DNA of 64,000 bases from Amnibacterium endophyticum (lineage in GTDB: Bacteria; Actinomycetota; Actinomycetes; Actinomycetales; Microbacteriaceae), in contig NZ_JBHUEA010000002.1 of the NCBI RefSeq assembly GCF_042680685.1, positions 1 through 64,000 on the forward strand, read 5' to 3'. Position numbers and translations under genes: made by a program. Each line of letters starts with the position of its first letter. Position 1 is the first letter of the stretch. Under the pieces are notes generated by a model. That model saw only the letters and a program-made list of their open reading frames with translations, did not search any database and was not told where the DNA came from. Shown piece after piece: positions 48,812-58,806 of the stretch.

Positions 48812-50038
48812 TCAGAGCACGGTCCAGTAGGTCTGCAGCGGGCCGAGCACGACCCAGAGCCAGAGCGCCTGGAGCGCGACGGCGCCCCCGAGCACCGCGG
48901 TGCGGGCGGCGCGGCCGCGCGGGGTCAGCACCCCGGCGAGCGGCGCCATCGGCATCAGCACCCGGAAGACGCTCGACTGCGGGAAGAACACCGCGAGCAG
49001 GTAGAGGCCGTAGGACGCGCACCAGAGGACCGCGACGAGTCCGAGGCGCCGGGCCGGCCGGCTGACGAGGAGCGCGGCGAAGGCGCCGACCACGAGGACG
49101 AGCAGCACCGGCCCGAGCACGGGCGCGGCGTCGGCCCCGAAGGCCCTGCCCATCCAGAAGTCGGCCGCGAAGAACCACGGCTGGAACAGGACGATGTCCG
49201 AGTGCGGCATCCAGAGCGCCCGCCAGGCGCCCTCGGTCGCGAAGTAGGCGTCGGGGCGGCCGGTCGCGAGCGCGGCGATCGCGCTCCAGGCGAAGCCCGA
49301 GACGGTCGCCGCAGCCGCGAGCAGCGCCCCCGCGACCAGCTCCGCGACCGGTACGGCCGGACCGCCGCGCCGCGCGCGGACGAGCCGGACCGCCAGCACG
49401 AGCGCGACCGTGAGGGCGAGCACGAGCGCGCCGGGGCGCGTGAACGCGAGCACGACGGTCGGCGCGATCGCGGCGAGGTACCGGCGGCGGTCGATCAGCA
49501 CCAGGGCCGCGAGCAGCAGGGCGAGCCCGAGCGCCTCCGCGTAGGCCATCTGGAGCACGAACGACAGCGGGGAGAAGGAGAAGACGGCGGTCGCGAAGAG
49601 CGCCGCGGACCGGCCGATCCGCGGCAGCAGCAGCGCCCCGAGCAGCACTGCCGCAGCGGCGCCGGCGACGACGCTCACCGCCACCGCCACGACCCGCCAG
49701 TCGAGCAGGCCGAGGGTGAGGGCCTTCGCGACGTACGGGTAGACGGGCAGGAACGCCCACTGGTTCGTGGTGACGGCGCCCGTGCCGTCGACGGGCAGGA
49801 CCGCCGGGTAGCCGTTCACCGCGATGAACCAGTACCAGGCGCCGTCCCACGCGGTCGCGAGGCCGAGCAGGCTCGGGTCCGCACCGGCGCGGGACTGGGC
49901 CGTCGCCTGCGAGCGGACCCAGACGAAGAGCAGCGTGGTGACGACGCGGGACGCGGCGAACACCAGCAGCACGACCGCCCACCAGGGCAGGCGCGACCTC
50001 GGCGGAGCCGCCGGCCGGCGCTCCGCCGTGCGTGTCAC
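48812..50038 (-). CDS. PIG-V-like membrane mannosyltransferase (GT-C type)
   Basis: A 408-residue multi-pass membrane protein (about ten helices). The segment WDGAWYWFIAVNGYP near the N-terminus, with an acidic residue in the first outer loop, is the hallmark of the PIG-V/GT-C mannosyltransferase group, which uses polyprenyl-phosphate sugars on the outside of the membrane. Further matches: NQWAFLPVYPYVAKA, and PHSDIVLFQPWFF. Acceptor unknown; lipoglycan is plausible. GTG at 50038 overlaps the stop of dapE (GTGA), so it would be read from the dapE promoter. Confidence 0.78.
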   Translation of the reverse strand: MTRTAERRPAAPPRSRLPWWAVVLLVFAASRVVTTLLFVWVRSQATAQSRAGADPSLLGLATAWDGAWYWFIAVNGYPAVLPVDGTGAVTTNQWAFLPVYPYVAKALTLGLLDWRVVAVAVSVVAGAAAAVLLGALLLPRIGRSAALFATAVFSFSPLSFVLQMAYAEALGLALLLAALVLIDRRRYLAAIAPTVVLAFTRPGALVLALTVALVLAVRLVRARRGGPAVPVAELVAGALLAAAATVSGFAWSAIAALATGRPDAYFATEGAWRALWMPHSDIVLFQPWFFAADFWMGRAFGADAAPVLGPVLLVLVVGAFAALLVSRPARRLGLVAVLWCASYGLYLLAVFFPQSSVFRVLMPMAPLAGVLTPRGRAARTAVLGGAVALQALWLWVVLGPLQTYWTVL

Positions 50039-51099
50039 GCTCCGGTCAACCACGCCCGCAAGCCTGCCTCGACGGCGTGGATCTGCGCGATCGGCACGCG
50101 CTCGTCGTCGGCGTGGGCGAGCATCGGGTCGCCCGGGCCGTAGTTGACGGCGGGGACGCCGAGGGCCGCGAAGCGGGCGACGTCCGTCCAGCCGAACTTC
50201 GGCCGCGGCTCCGCGCCGACCGCGTCGACGAAGGCGCGCGCGACCGGCACGTCGAGGCCGGGCCGCGCGCCCTGGGCCAGATCGACGATGCGCACGTCGT
50301 AGCCCTCGAACAGCTCGCGGATGTGCGCGACGGCCTCTTCCGCGCTGCGGCTGGGGGCGAAGCGGTGGTTCACGTGGACCATGCACTCGTCGGGGATGAC
50401 GTTGCCGGCGACCCCGCCGCTGATCCCGACGGCGTTCAGCTGCTCGCGGTAGACGAGGCCGTCGACCTCGACCTGGCGCGGCTCGTAGGCGGCCAGCACG
50501 TCGAGGATCGGCGCGGCGAGGTGGATCGCGTTCACCCCCGCCCAGCCGCGGGCGGCGTGGGCGCGCCTGCCGAAGGTGCGGATCTCGGCCCGCAGGTTCC
50601 CGTTGCAGCCGCCCTCGATGCCGGCGGCCGTGGGCTCGCCGAGGATCGCGAAGTCGGCCTCGAGCAGGTCAGGCCGCTCGCGGAGCAGCCGGTTCAGGCC
50701 GTTCAGGTCGTCGCTGACCTCCTCGTGGTCGTACCAGATCCACGTGACGTCGGGCACGGGCTCCGCGATCTCGACCGCGAGCCTCAGCTGGACGGCGACG
50801 CCCGCCTTCATGTCGACGGTGCCGCGCCCGACGATCTCGTCGCCCTCGAGGCGCGTCGGCACGTTGCCGTTGATGGGGACGGTGTCGATGTGGCCGGCGA
50901 TGACGACCCGCGTGGCTCGGCCGAGGTGCGTGCGGGCGACGACCGCGTCGCCGTGCCGCTGCACCTCGAGGTGCGGCGCGGTGCGCGCGGCGGCCTCGAT
51001 CGCGTCGGCGAGCAGCGCCTCGTCGCCCGAGACGCTGGGGACGTCGCAGATCGCCCGCGTGAGGTCCGCCGCGTCGGCGGTGGGGTCCAGAACCGGCAC
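50035..51099 (-). CDS. dapE: succinyl-diaminopimelate desuccinylase
   Basis: A 354-residue M20 family amidohydrolase of the lysine/peptidoglycan pathway, which frees LL-diaminopimelate from its N-succinyl form. Metal and catalytic residues are in VIAGHIDTVPINGN (His, Asp), GRGTVDMKAGVA, WIWYDHEEVSDDLNG (catalytic Glu pair) and LGEPTAAGIEGGCNG. The GTG at 51099 lies seven bases from TAGGCT, so leaderless. Divergent from dapD with 37 bases between the starts. Confidence 0.93.
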   Translation of the reverse strand: MPVLDPTADAADLTRAICDVPSVSGDEALLADAIEAAARTAPHLEVQRHGDAVVARTHLGRATRVVIAGHIDTVPINGNVPTRLEGDEIVGRGTVDMKAGVAVQLRLAVEIAEPVPDVTWIWYDHEEVSDDLNGLNRLLRERPDLLEADFAILGEPTAAGIEGGCNGNLRAEIRTFGRRAHAARGWAGVNAIHLAAPILDVLAAYEPRQVEVDGLVYREQLNAVGISGGVAGNVIPDECMVHVNHRFAPSRSAEEAVAHIRELFEGYDVRIVDLAQGARPGLDVPVARAFVDAVGAEPRPKFGWTDVARFAALGVPAVNYGPGDPMLAHADDERVPIAQIHAVEAGLRAWLTGA

Positions 51100-51106
51100 C
51101 CGGAGG

Positions 51107-51112
51107 AGCCTA
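51107..51112 (-). promoter_or_regulatory. -10 element (TAGGCT) of dapE, leaderless type
   Basis: On the reverse strand TAGGCT ends 7 nt before the GTG at 51099. Confidence 0.6.
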
Positions 51113-51124
51113 CCGGCGGCTCGT

Positions 51125-51130
51125 TAGCCT
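51125..51130 (+). promoter_or_regulatory. -10 element (TAGCCT) of dapD, leaderless type
   Basis: TAGCCT ends 6 nt before the GTG at 51137, in the same 37-base divergent region as the dapE element. Confidence 0.6.
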
Positions 51131-51136
51131 GGCCCG

Positions 51137-52066
51137 GTGACGGATCGGACCGCCTGGGGCCACGGCCTCGCCTCCATCGCCCGCGACGGGACCGTGCTGG
51201 ACGCCTGGTTCCCCTCCCCCGCGCTCGGCGAGGCCCCGGACGCCGACCCGGGCCGCGAGCTCGAGGGCGAGGAGCACGTCGACGAGACCCGCCGCGTGCG
51301 GGTCGAGGCGGTGACGGTCGAGGCGGACCTGGACGCGCCGGTCGCCTCGACCGCCGACGCGTACCTGCGCCTGCAGCTGCTGTCGCACTGCGTGGTGAGG
51401 CCGAACACGGTCTCGCTCGACGGGCTGATGGGGCACCTGCCGATCAACGCCTGGACGGCGCGGGGGCCGATGCGCCCGGAGGACGCCGAGCGCCGCCGCC
51501 CGCGCCTGCGCCGCGAGGGCCTCGCGGTGCGCGGGCTCGACCGCTTCCCGTTCCTCACCGACTACGTGCTGCCGCCGCGCGTGCGGATCGCGGAGGCGTC
51601 CTGCGTGCGCCTCGGCGCGCACCTCGCCCCCGGGACGACCGTCATGCAGGCGGGGTTCGTGAACTTCAACGCGGGCACGCTCGGCACCTCCATGGTGGAG
51701 GGGCGCATCAGCCAGGGCGTGGTCGTCGGCGACGGCTCGGACGTGGGCGGCGGTGCGTCGATCATGGGCACGCTGTCGGGCGGCGGGAAGCAGCGCGTGT
51801 CGATCGGCCGCCGCAGCCTGCTCGGCGCCAACGCGGGCCTCGGCATCGCGATCGGCGACGACTGCGTCGTGGAGGCGGGGCTCTACGTGACCGCCGGCAC
51901 GAAGCTGACGGTCCTGGTGCCCGGGCAGGAGCCCCGCGCGGCGAAGGCGGTCGAGCTGTCCGGACAGGACGCGTGGCTCTACCGCCGCAACAGCCGCACG
52001 GGCGCGGTCGAGGCCCTTCCCCGCACCGGCGACGGCATCACCCTGAACCCCCTCCTCCACGCGTAG
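51137..52066 (+). CDS. dapD: tetrahydrodipicolinate N-succinyltransferase
   Basis: A 309-residue left-handed beta-helix acyltransferase (actinobacterial type) that succinylates tetrahydrodipicolinate in lysine and peptidoglycan synthesis. The hexapeptide-repeat core runs from RIAEASCVRLGAHLAPGTTV through GRISQGVVVGDGSDVGGGAS and SIGRRSLLGANAGLGIAIGD. The N-terminal domain has LQLLSHCVVRPNTVSLDGLM. The start is GTG at 51137. It converges on the AbiEi-like gene and is divergent from dapE. Confidence 0.93.
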   Translation: MTDRTAWGHGLASIARDGTVLDAWFPSPALGEAPDADPGRELEGEEHVDETRRVRVEAVTVEADLDAPVASTADAYLRLQLLSHCVVRPNTVSLDGLMGHLPINAWTARGPMRPEDAERRRPRLRREGLAVRGLDRFPFLTDYVLPPRVRIAEASCVRLGAHLAPGTTVMQAGFVNFNAGTLGTSMVEGRISQGVVVGDGSDVGGGASIMGTLSGGGKQRVSIGRRSLLGANAGLGIAIGDDCVVEAGLYVTAGTKLTVLVPGQEPRAAKAVELSGQDAWLYRRNSRTGAVEALPRTGDGITLNPLLHA

Positions 52067-52137
52067 CTCGGCCGCACCGCCCTCGATCCGGGCGACTTCC
52101 GACAGGCGGGGCGCTCCTCCGCGCCCGTGCGGTCGGT

Positions 52138-53073
52138 TCACGCCCGCGATCGACCGACGCGCGGAAGGCCGGCCGCAGCCAGGCGCCAGCCGAGGCTCTG
52201 GTCCTGGAGGACCGCCCAGATCCAGCGGGAGACGTCGGGGCGGGTCGGCGTGGCCCTGAGCCGGTCCTCGCGGACCTTCTCGAGCGAGACGACCTCGCCC
52301 GGTGCGCGGCCCTGCAGCAGCTCGGGCTCGCGGTACTTCTTCAGGCCGTCGAACTCCCCGATCCGGTTGTGCTCGGGCCACCAGAAGTCGACGAAGCCGA
52401 TCAGCCCGTCGCCGTCCTCGAACGGCTGCTGGAGGACGGGTGCCGGGAGCTTCGCCTCGGCCATGAGGACCCGTGAGAAGGACTCGCCGGCGGAGCCGGA
52501 CCGGGCGTCTGCGAAGTCGATCACCCCCTCGATGCGACGCCGTCCGCGGACGGGTCCCCATTCCTCGAGCGCCTCGTGGAGCTCCCGCTTCGTGAGGCCC
52601 CGGCCGAGCGCCCAGTCCATCGCGACGACGGCCTCCTCGAACGGCTCCGTCGCCGCGAGGTCGAGCACCGTGCGGACCAGGGTCGTCACCGGTACGCCGT
52701 CGACGTGAGTCAGGTGCAGCGCGAGGTCCCGCACGGCGTGCTTCCGGACGCCGTGCTCGGTCCGGGACCCGGCCGCGGCCGTCACGCGCGCGTGGACGAG
52801 GCCGTCCGACGGACGGATCGTCGGGACGCGCCAAAGTGCTGCGGCGGAGCGGTGGCTCGCGATGTAGTCGGGGTTCATCTCCGCGGCAGTCACCGCCTCG
52901 AGCCGACGGCGCTCGTCCGGACTCAGCGACGCCCAGATCGCGGTGGGCACGTAGGCACCGCTTCGCAGCCGCGTCATCAGCCCCTTGGCTGCGGCCCGCT
53001 GCAGCGACCGCTCGTCGGCGAGGCGATTGCGATGGCGCAGGACGAGGTGCTCGCGGGCTCGGACGGCGGCCAT
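52138..53073 (-). CDS. AbiEi-like antitoxin-domain protein with a DUF559-like C-terminus
   Basis: A 311-residue protein of a type frequent in actinobacteria. The N-terminal winged-helix domain (QRAAAKGLMTRLRSGAYVPT) resembles AbiEi antitoxins, and the middle contains HLTHVDGVPVTTLVRTVLDL. The C-terminal part, GFVDFWWPEHNRIGEFDGLK followed by KVREDRLRA, is similar to very-short-patch/DUF559 endonuclease folds with E, D and K positions. No toxin gene (AbiEii) is adjacent, so a working toxin-antitoxin pair is unlikely. It reads more like an accessory gene than its neighbours. ATG at 53073. Confidence 0.7.
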   Translation of the reverse strand: MAAVRAREHLVLRHRNRLADERSLQRAAAKGLMTRLRSGAYVPTAIWASLSPDERRRLEAVTAAEMNPDYIASHRSAAALWRVPTIRPSDGLVHARVTAAAGSRTEHGVRKHAVRDLALHLTHVDGVPVTTLVRTVLDLAATEPFEEAVVAMDWALGRGLTKRELHEALEEWGPVRGRRRIEGVIDFADARSGSAGESFSRVLMAEAKLPAPVLQQPFEDGDGLIGFVDFWWPEHNRIGEFDGLKKYREPELLQGRAPGEVVSLEKVREDRLRATPTRPDVSRWIWAVLQDQSLGWRLAAAGLPRVGRSRA

Positions 53074-53417
53074 GGCGCGATGCCTGCACCGCAGGGGCAC
53101 CGCTGCCCGACCCGTTCGGTTTCGGACCCGCCGATCGCCCTGATCCGCCCTGGGGAGGAGCGGACGTGCTCCTGACCCCGCCCTCACAGCCCCTCAGCAT
53201 CTCCCGCCTCGACGGGCGCGACCCGACGCCACGGGCGTGCAACGGCGCCCGCCTGGTCGGATCCCGCCCGTGGAGCGGCATCGCGCCACCGCTCAGGTCG
53301 AGCGACCGGCGTGCGGGCCGCCGCACGCGGTGCGCCGAAGCGGGCGGGATCCGACAGATCGGGCGCGAAGAGGCGCCCGAGGTGTCGGATCCCGCCCGGA
53401 ACGGCGGCGCGCAGGCG
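53074..53417. other. 344-base region without a gene
   Basis: Between the start of the AbiEi-like gene and the stop of citrate synthase. I see no supported reading frame. It contains three copies of a GTCGGATCCCGCCCG word (annotated separately) and GC-rich local hairpins such as GTGCGGGCCGCCGCAC near 53311. The left half (53074-53250) shows no clear structure. Confidence 0.5.
53256..53398. repeat. three-copy palindromic element with nested hairpin (GTCGGATCCCGCCCG word)
   Basis: The word is at 53256-53270 (direct), 53341-53355 (inverse) and 53384-53398 (direct). The last two form a 16-base perfect stem (53341-53356 with 53383-53398), which encloses an 8-base hairpin TCGGGCGC/GCGCCCGA (53359-53366, 53373-53380). 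It lies 20 bases after the citrate synthase stop. The nested layout resembles the elements at 35 and 42.5 kb but the word differs. Confidence 0.7.
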
Positions 53418-54704
53418 TCAGCGGCCCAGGTCGCGCTCCGCCGGGCCCACGTACAGCTGCTGCGGGCGGCCGATCTTCGTCGTCGCGTCCGCGTTCGACT
53501 CGCGCCAGTGCGCGATCCAGCCCGGCAGGCGGCCGATCGCGAACAGCACCGTGAACATGCGGGGCGGGAAGCCCATCGCCCGGTAGAGCACGCCGGTGTA
53601 GAAGTCGACGTTCGGGTAGAGGCGCCGCTCGATGAAGTAGTCGTCCTCGAGCGCGATCTGCTCGAGCTCCCGCGCCAGGTCGAGCAGCGGGTCGTGCACG
53701 CCGAGGCCGTCGAGCACCTCGTCCGCGCTCTCCTTCACGAGCCTCGCCCGCGGGTCGTAGGACTTGTACACCCGGTGGCCGAAGCCCATCAGGCGCACGC
53801 CCTCCTCCTTCTTCTTCACCCGCTCGACGAAGGTGGAGACGCTCTCGCCCGAGTCGCGGATGCGCGCGAGCATCGTCAGCACCGCCTCGTTCGCGCCGCC
53901 GTGCAGCGGGCCCGACAGCGCCGCGATGCCGGCGGAGATCGAGACGAACATGTTCGCCTCGGTCGACGCGACGAGGCGCACCGTGGAGGCGGAGGCGTTC
54001 TGCTCGTGGTCCTCGTGCAGGATCAGCAGCCGCTCGAGCGCCTTCGAGACGATCGGGTCCACCTGGTACGGCTCGGCCATCGTGCCGAAGTTCAGGCGCA
54101 GGAAGTTGTCGACGAAGGACAGCGAGTTGTCCGGGTAGAGCATCGCCTGCCCGATGGTCTTCTTGTACGCGAACGCCGCGATCACCGGCAGCTTCGCGAG
54201 CAGCCGGATCGTGGAGGCCTCGACGGCCTCCGGGTCGTTCGGGTCGAGCACGTCCTCGTAGTACGTCGCGAGGGCGCTGACCGCGCTCGAGAGCGTCGTC
54301 ATCGGGTGCGCGGTGTGCGGGACGGCGTCGAAGAACCGCCGCAGGTCCTCGTGCAGCAGCGTGTGGCGGCGGATCGTCTCGTCGAAGGTCGCCAGCTGGT
54401 CCGCCGTCGGCAGCTCGCCGTAGATGAGCAGCCAGGCCACCTCGAGGTAGCTGGAGTGCTGCGCGAGCTGCTCGATCGGGTACCCGCGGTACCGGAGGAT
54501 CCCCTTGTCCCCGTCGATGAAGGTGATCGCGCTCTTCGTCGACGCCGTGTTGACGAAGCCGTTGTCGAGCGTGGTCAGCCCGGTCTGCCGGGTGAGCGAG
54601 GAGATGTCGAGGCTCGATGCACCCTGGGTCGCAGGGAGGATCGGGAACTCGGCGCTGCCTCCGGGGAAGGTGAGGGTGGCGGTCTCGCGATCGGCGTCGG
54701 TCAC
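53418..54704 (-). CDS. gltA: citrate synthase
   Basis: A 428-residue TCA-cycle enzyme joining acetyl-CoA and oxaloacetate. Catalytic residues: His268 (SGPLHGGAN), His310 (MGFGHRVYKSYDPR) and Asp367 (YPNVDFYTG); HEDHEQNASAS is also typical. The length and the N-terminal beta domain (TLTFPGGSAEFPILPATQGA) are those of the large type II-like enzyme. There are two adjacent GTG codons. The second (54704) is six bases from TAGGCT, matching the window-wide spacing, while the first is only three, so the second was taken. Single-gene unit after ferredoxin. Confidence 0.95.
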   Translation of the reverse strand: MTDADRETATLTFPGGSAEFPILPATQGASSLDISSLTRQTGLTTLDNGFVNTASTKSAITFIDGDKGILRYRGYPIEQLAQHSSYLEVAWLLIYGELPTADQLATFDETIRRHTLLHEDLRRFFDAVPHTAHPMTTLSSAVSALATYYEDVLDPNDPEAVEASTIRLLAKLPVIAAFAYKKTIGQAMLYPDNSLSFVDNFLRLNFGTMAEPYQVDPIVSKALERLLILHEDHEQNASASTVRLVASTEANMFVSISAGIAALSGPLHGGANEAVLTMLARIRDSGESVSTFVERVKKKEEGVRLMGFGHRVYKSYDPRARLVKESADEVLDGLGVHDPLLDLARELEQIALEDDYFIERRLYPNVDFYTGVLYRAMGFPPRMFTVLFAIGRLPGWIAHWRESNADATTKIGRPQQLYVGPAERDLGR

Positions 54705-54710
54705 CACGGA

Positions 54711-54716
54711 AGCCTA
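54711..54716 (-). promoter_or_regulatory. -10 element (TAGGCT) of citrate synthase, leaderless type
   Basis: On the reverse strand TAGGCT ends 6 nt before the second of two GTG codons (54704). Confidence 0.6.
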
Positions 54717-54739
54717 CCGGCGAGGCCCCGACCGCTCGG

Positions 54740-55057
54740 TCAGGCCTGGGGAGGCAGGGCGGCGACGACCGGGTGGTCCTTCGGGATCACGCCTACCTTG
54801 GCGGCGCCGCCGGGCGACCCGACCTCGTCGAAGAACTCGACGTTCGCCTTGTAGTAGTCGGACCACTGCGCGGGCAGGTCGTCCTCGTAGTAGATCGCCT
54901 CGACCGGGCACACCGGCTCGCAGGCGCCGCAGTCGACGCACTCGTCGGGCTGGATGTAGAGCATCCGGTCGCCCTCGTAGATGCAGTCGACGGGGCACTC
55001 GTCGATGCAGGCGCGGTCCTTCACGTCGACGCACGGCAGCGCGATCACATAGGTCAT
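54740..55057 (-). CDS. fdxA: 7Fe ferredoxin
   Basis: A 105-residue electron carrier. The cysteines in PCVDVKDRACIDECPVDCIY and QPDECVDCGACEPVCPVEAI match the 3Fe-4S plus 4Fe-4S pattern of actinobacterial FdxA. The C-terminal FFDEVGSPGGAAKVGVIPKD tail is usual. ATG at 55057 has a GGAGGC site and overlaps the stop of the upstream membrane gene (ATGA). In many relatives dapC follows fdxA; here citrate synthase follows. Confidence 0.95.
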   Translation of the reverse strand: MTYVIALPCVDVKDRACIDECPVDCIYEGDRMLYIQPDECVDCGACEPVCPVEAIYYEDDLPAQWSDYYKANVEFFDEVGSPGGAAKVGVIPKDHPVVAALPPQA

Positions 55058-55491
55058 CCGAGCCTCCCCTCCTCGTGGCCGTCCACCAGTATCCCATCCG
55101 TCCGCTGCGCCCTCCCGGCACGGCGGGGCCAGCCCACGACGACCGCCGAGACGACGGCGGGCGCGACCGCCCAGATCAGCCCGGCGTAGTTCAGCAGGAC
55201 GACGCGGGACCCCCCGGGACCGCCGAGCAGCAGCACGGCGCACACCGCGATCGCGCCGAGCGCCGCGGCGAGCGCGTACCGCCGGCTCGGGAACGACAGC
55301 CGCAGCGCCGCGAGCAGCAGCACGAGCATCGCGATCGAGAGCACGAGCCCGATCGGCGGTCCGGTCCCGGTCGCGGCGCTCACGCCGACCTGGTGCTTGA
55401 AGGTGCCGAGCGTGCCGACGAGGACGCCCGCGACGAAGCACGCGGGCACGCCGATCAGGGAGTCGCGCACCCCGGTCCCCTCCTCGCGCAC
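55054..55491 (-). CDS. four-pass small membrane protein upstream of fdxA
   Basis: A membrane protein of up to 145 residues with four hydrophobic segments (about 14-31, 46-65, 71-90 and 98-121). It overlaps the ferredoxin start by four bases, so the two are co-translated. Proteins of this size and topology beside fdxA in actinobacteria are annotated as DUF6113; I think this is a member but cannot prove it. Start uncertain: GTG at 55491 follows a CAGGAT hexamer by six bases; GTG at 55470 (VRDSLIGVP) follows GAGGAGGGG. Confidence 0.65.
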   Translation of the reverse strand: MREEGTGVRDSLIGVPACFVAGVLVGTLGTFKHQVGVSAATGTGPPIGLVLSIAMLVLLLAALRLSFPSRRYALAAALGAIAVCAVLLLGGPGGSRVVLLNYAGLIWAVAPAVVSAVVVGWPRRAGRAQRTDGILVDGHEEGRLG

Positions 55492-55530
55492 CGCCTCATC
55501 CTGCCGTCGCGCGGTCGAGCCGTCAGCGGA

Positions 55531-57447
<1,917 letters not shown>

Positions 57448-57610
57448 GAGGGAGCCTTTCGGATCGAGGAGCCCGGCAGCCCCGGGCGTCGGCGGCGCTG
57501 CCCCTGTGGGCGGGCGCGCTCACGCCGATCGCGGCCCCGTCCTCGGCGCCGCCTGGACCCATGGTACCGGGCGCGGGGTGCCGGAGGCGTCCTCCCGCGC
57601 GCACGGCTCC

Positions 57611-57651
57611 GCCCCGCACCTCCCACCCGGTCGGGCGGAGGGGTGCGGGGC
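57611..57651 (-). terminator. terminator-like hairpin after the oligopeptide ABC operon
   Basis: GCCCCGCACC (57611-57620) pairs with GGTGCGGGGC (57642-57651), with further pairing inside. It is 15 bases past the stop of the last operon gene on the minus strand. The rest of 57448-57665 holds no gene. Confidence 0.6.
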
Positions 57652-57665
57652 GGTGCCTCGCGGCG

Positions 57666-58778
57666 TCAGGCGGCCTTCGGGCCCGTCGTGCGGATCTGGC
57701 CCGGCCCGCCGTCGATCAGGTCGGTGCGCACCTGCGGGAAGTGGCAGTACACCTTGTGGCCCGGCGCCTTGTCCTCCAGCACCGGCTCCTCCCCGCGGCA
57801 GCGCTCGCGCTGCGAGTCGGAGAGCTCCGTCTTGTACTTCGGGCAGCGGGTGTGGAACACGCAGCCCGACGGCGGGTTCGACGGGCTCGGCAGGTCGCCG
57901 GTGAGCAGGATGCGCTCACGCCGCGACTCGATCGACGGGTCGGGGATCGGCACGGCCGACAGCAGCGCGTGCGTGTACGGGTGCATCGGCTGCTCGTACA
58001 GCGAGTCGCGGTCGGTGATCTCCATCACCTTGCCGAGGTACATGACGGCGACGCGGTCGGAGATGTGCCGGACGATCGACAGGTCGTGCGCGATGAACAC
58101 GTAGGCGATCCCGCGCTCGCGCTGCAGGTCCTCCAGCAGGTTGACCACCTGGGCCTGCACGGACACGTCGAGCGCCGAGACCGGCTCGTCGCAGACGATC
58201 AGCTCGGGCTCGAGCGCGAGGGCGCGGGCGATGCCGATGCGCTGCCGCTGGCCGCCCGAGAACTCGTGCGGGTAGCGGTTGTAGTGCTCGGGGTTCAGGC
58301 CGACGCGCTCCATCAGGGCCTGCACCGTCGACTTGATGCCGCCGTCGGGCTTGCGGCCCTGGATCCGGTACGGGGCGCCGATGACGGTGCCGATCGTGTG
58401 CCGCGGGTTCAGCGACGAGTACGGGTCCTGGAAGATCATCTGCATCTCGCGGCGCATCGGCCGCATGGCGCGGCTCGACAGCTGCGCGATCTCCCTGCCC
58501 CGGAACTTGATGGAGCCGCTCGTCGGCTCGATCAGCTTGGAGGCGACCCGGCCGGTCGTCGACTTGCCGCAGCCGGACTCGCCGACGAGCCCGAGGGTCT
58601 CACCGGCGCGGAGGCTGAAGCTGACCCCGTCCACGGCCTTGATCGGGTTGCCCGGCCGGCCGAGGATCCCCTCGCGACGGCCCGGGAAGTGCTTCCGGAC
58701 GTCGCTCACCTCGAGCAGCGGCTCGGTCCCGTCGGCCTCGTGCCGTCGCTCGGCGTCCTGATCGATGGCGGTCGTCAC
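57666..58778 (-). CDS. oligopeptide/dipeptide ABC importer ATPase, DppF/OppF type
   Basis: A 370-residue ATPase of a peptide importer. Motifs: Walker A GESGCGKSTT, signature FSGGQRQRIGIA, Walker B LIVCDEPVSALDVS, H-loop IAHDLSIVRH. The C-terminal peptide-transporter extension has GCVFHTRCPKYKTEL with further cysteines, a cluster that in this family can bind iron-sulfur. The GTG at 58778 follows GAAGGGAG at correct spacing. It is the last gene of the importer operon and pairs with the OppD-type ATPase just upstream. Confidence 0.92.
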   Translation of the reverse strand: MTTAIDQDAERRHEADGTEPLLEVSDVRKHFPGRREGILGRPGNPIKAVDGVSFSLRAGETLGLVGESGCGKSTTGRVASKLIEPTSGSIKFRGREIAQLSSRAMRPMRREMQMIFQDPYSSLNPRHTIGTVIGAPYRIQGRKPDGGIKSTVQALMERVGLNPEHYNRYPHEFSGGQRQRIGIARALALEPELIVCDEPVSALDVSVQAQVVNLLEDLQRERGIAYVFIAHDLSIVRHISDRVAVMYLGKVMEITDRDSLYEQPMHPYTHALLSAVPIPDPSIESRRERILLTGDLPSPSNPPSGCVFHTRCPKYKTELSDSQRERCRGEEPVLEDKAPGHKVYCHFPQVRTDLIDGGPGQIRTTGPKAA

Positions 58779-58806
58779 GGCCGCGCTCCCTTCACCGGTT
58801 CGGCGT

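Noticed and set aside
53074..53255. Small reading frames in the gene-free region
   Set aside because: No ribosome site, no leaderless hexamer at correct spacing and no plausible protein pattern.
52138..53417. Possible genomic island or prophage remnant around the AbiEi-like gene
   Set aside because: A single accessory-type gene flanked by core genes; no integrase, tRNA junction, direct repeats or base-composition shift evident by eye.
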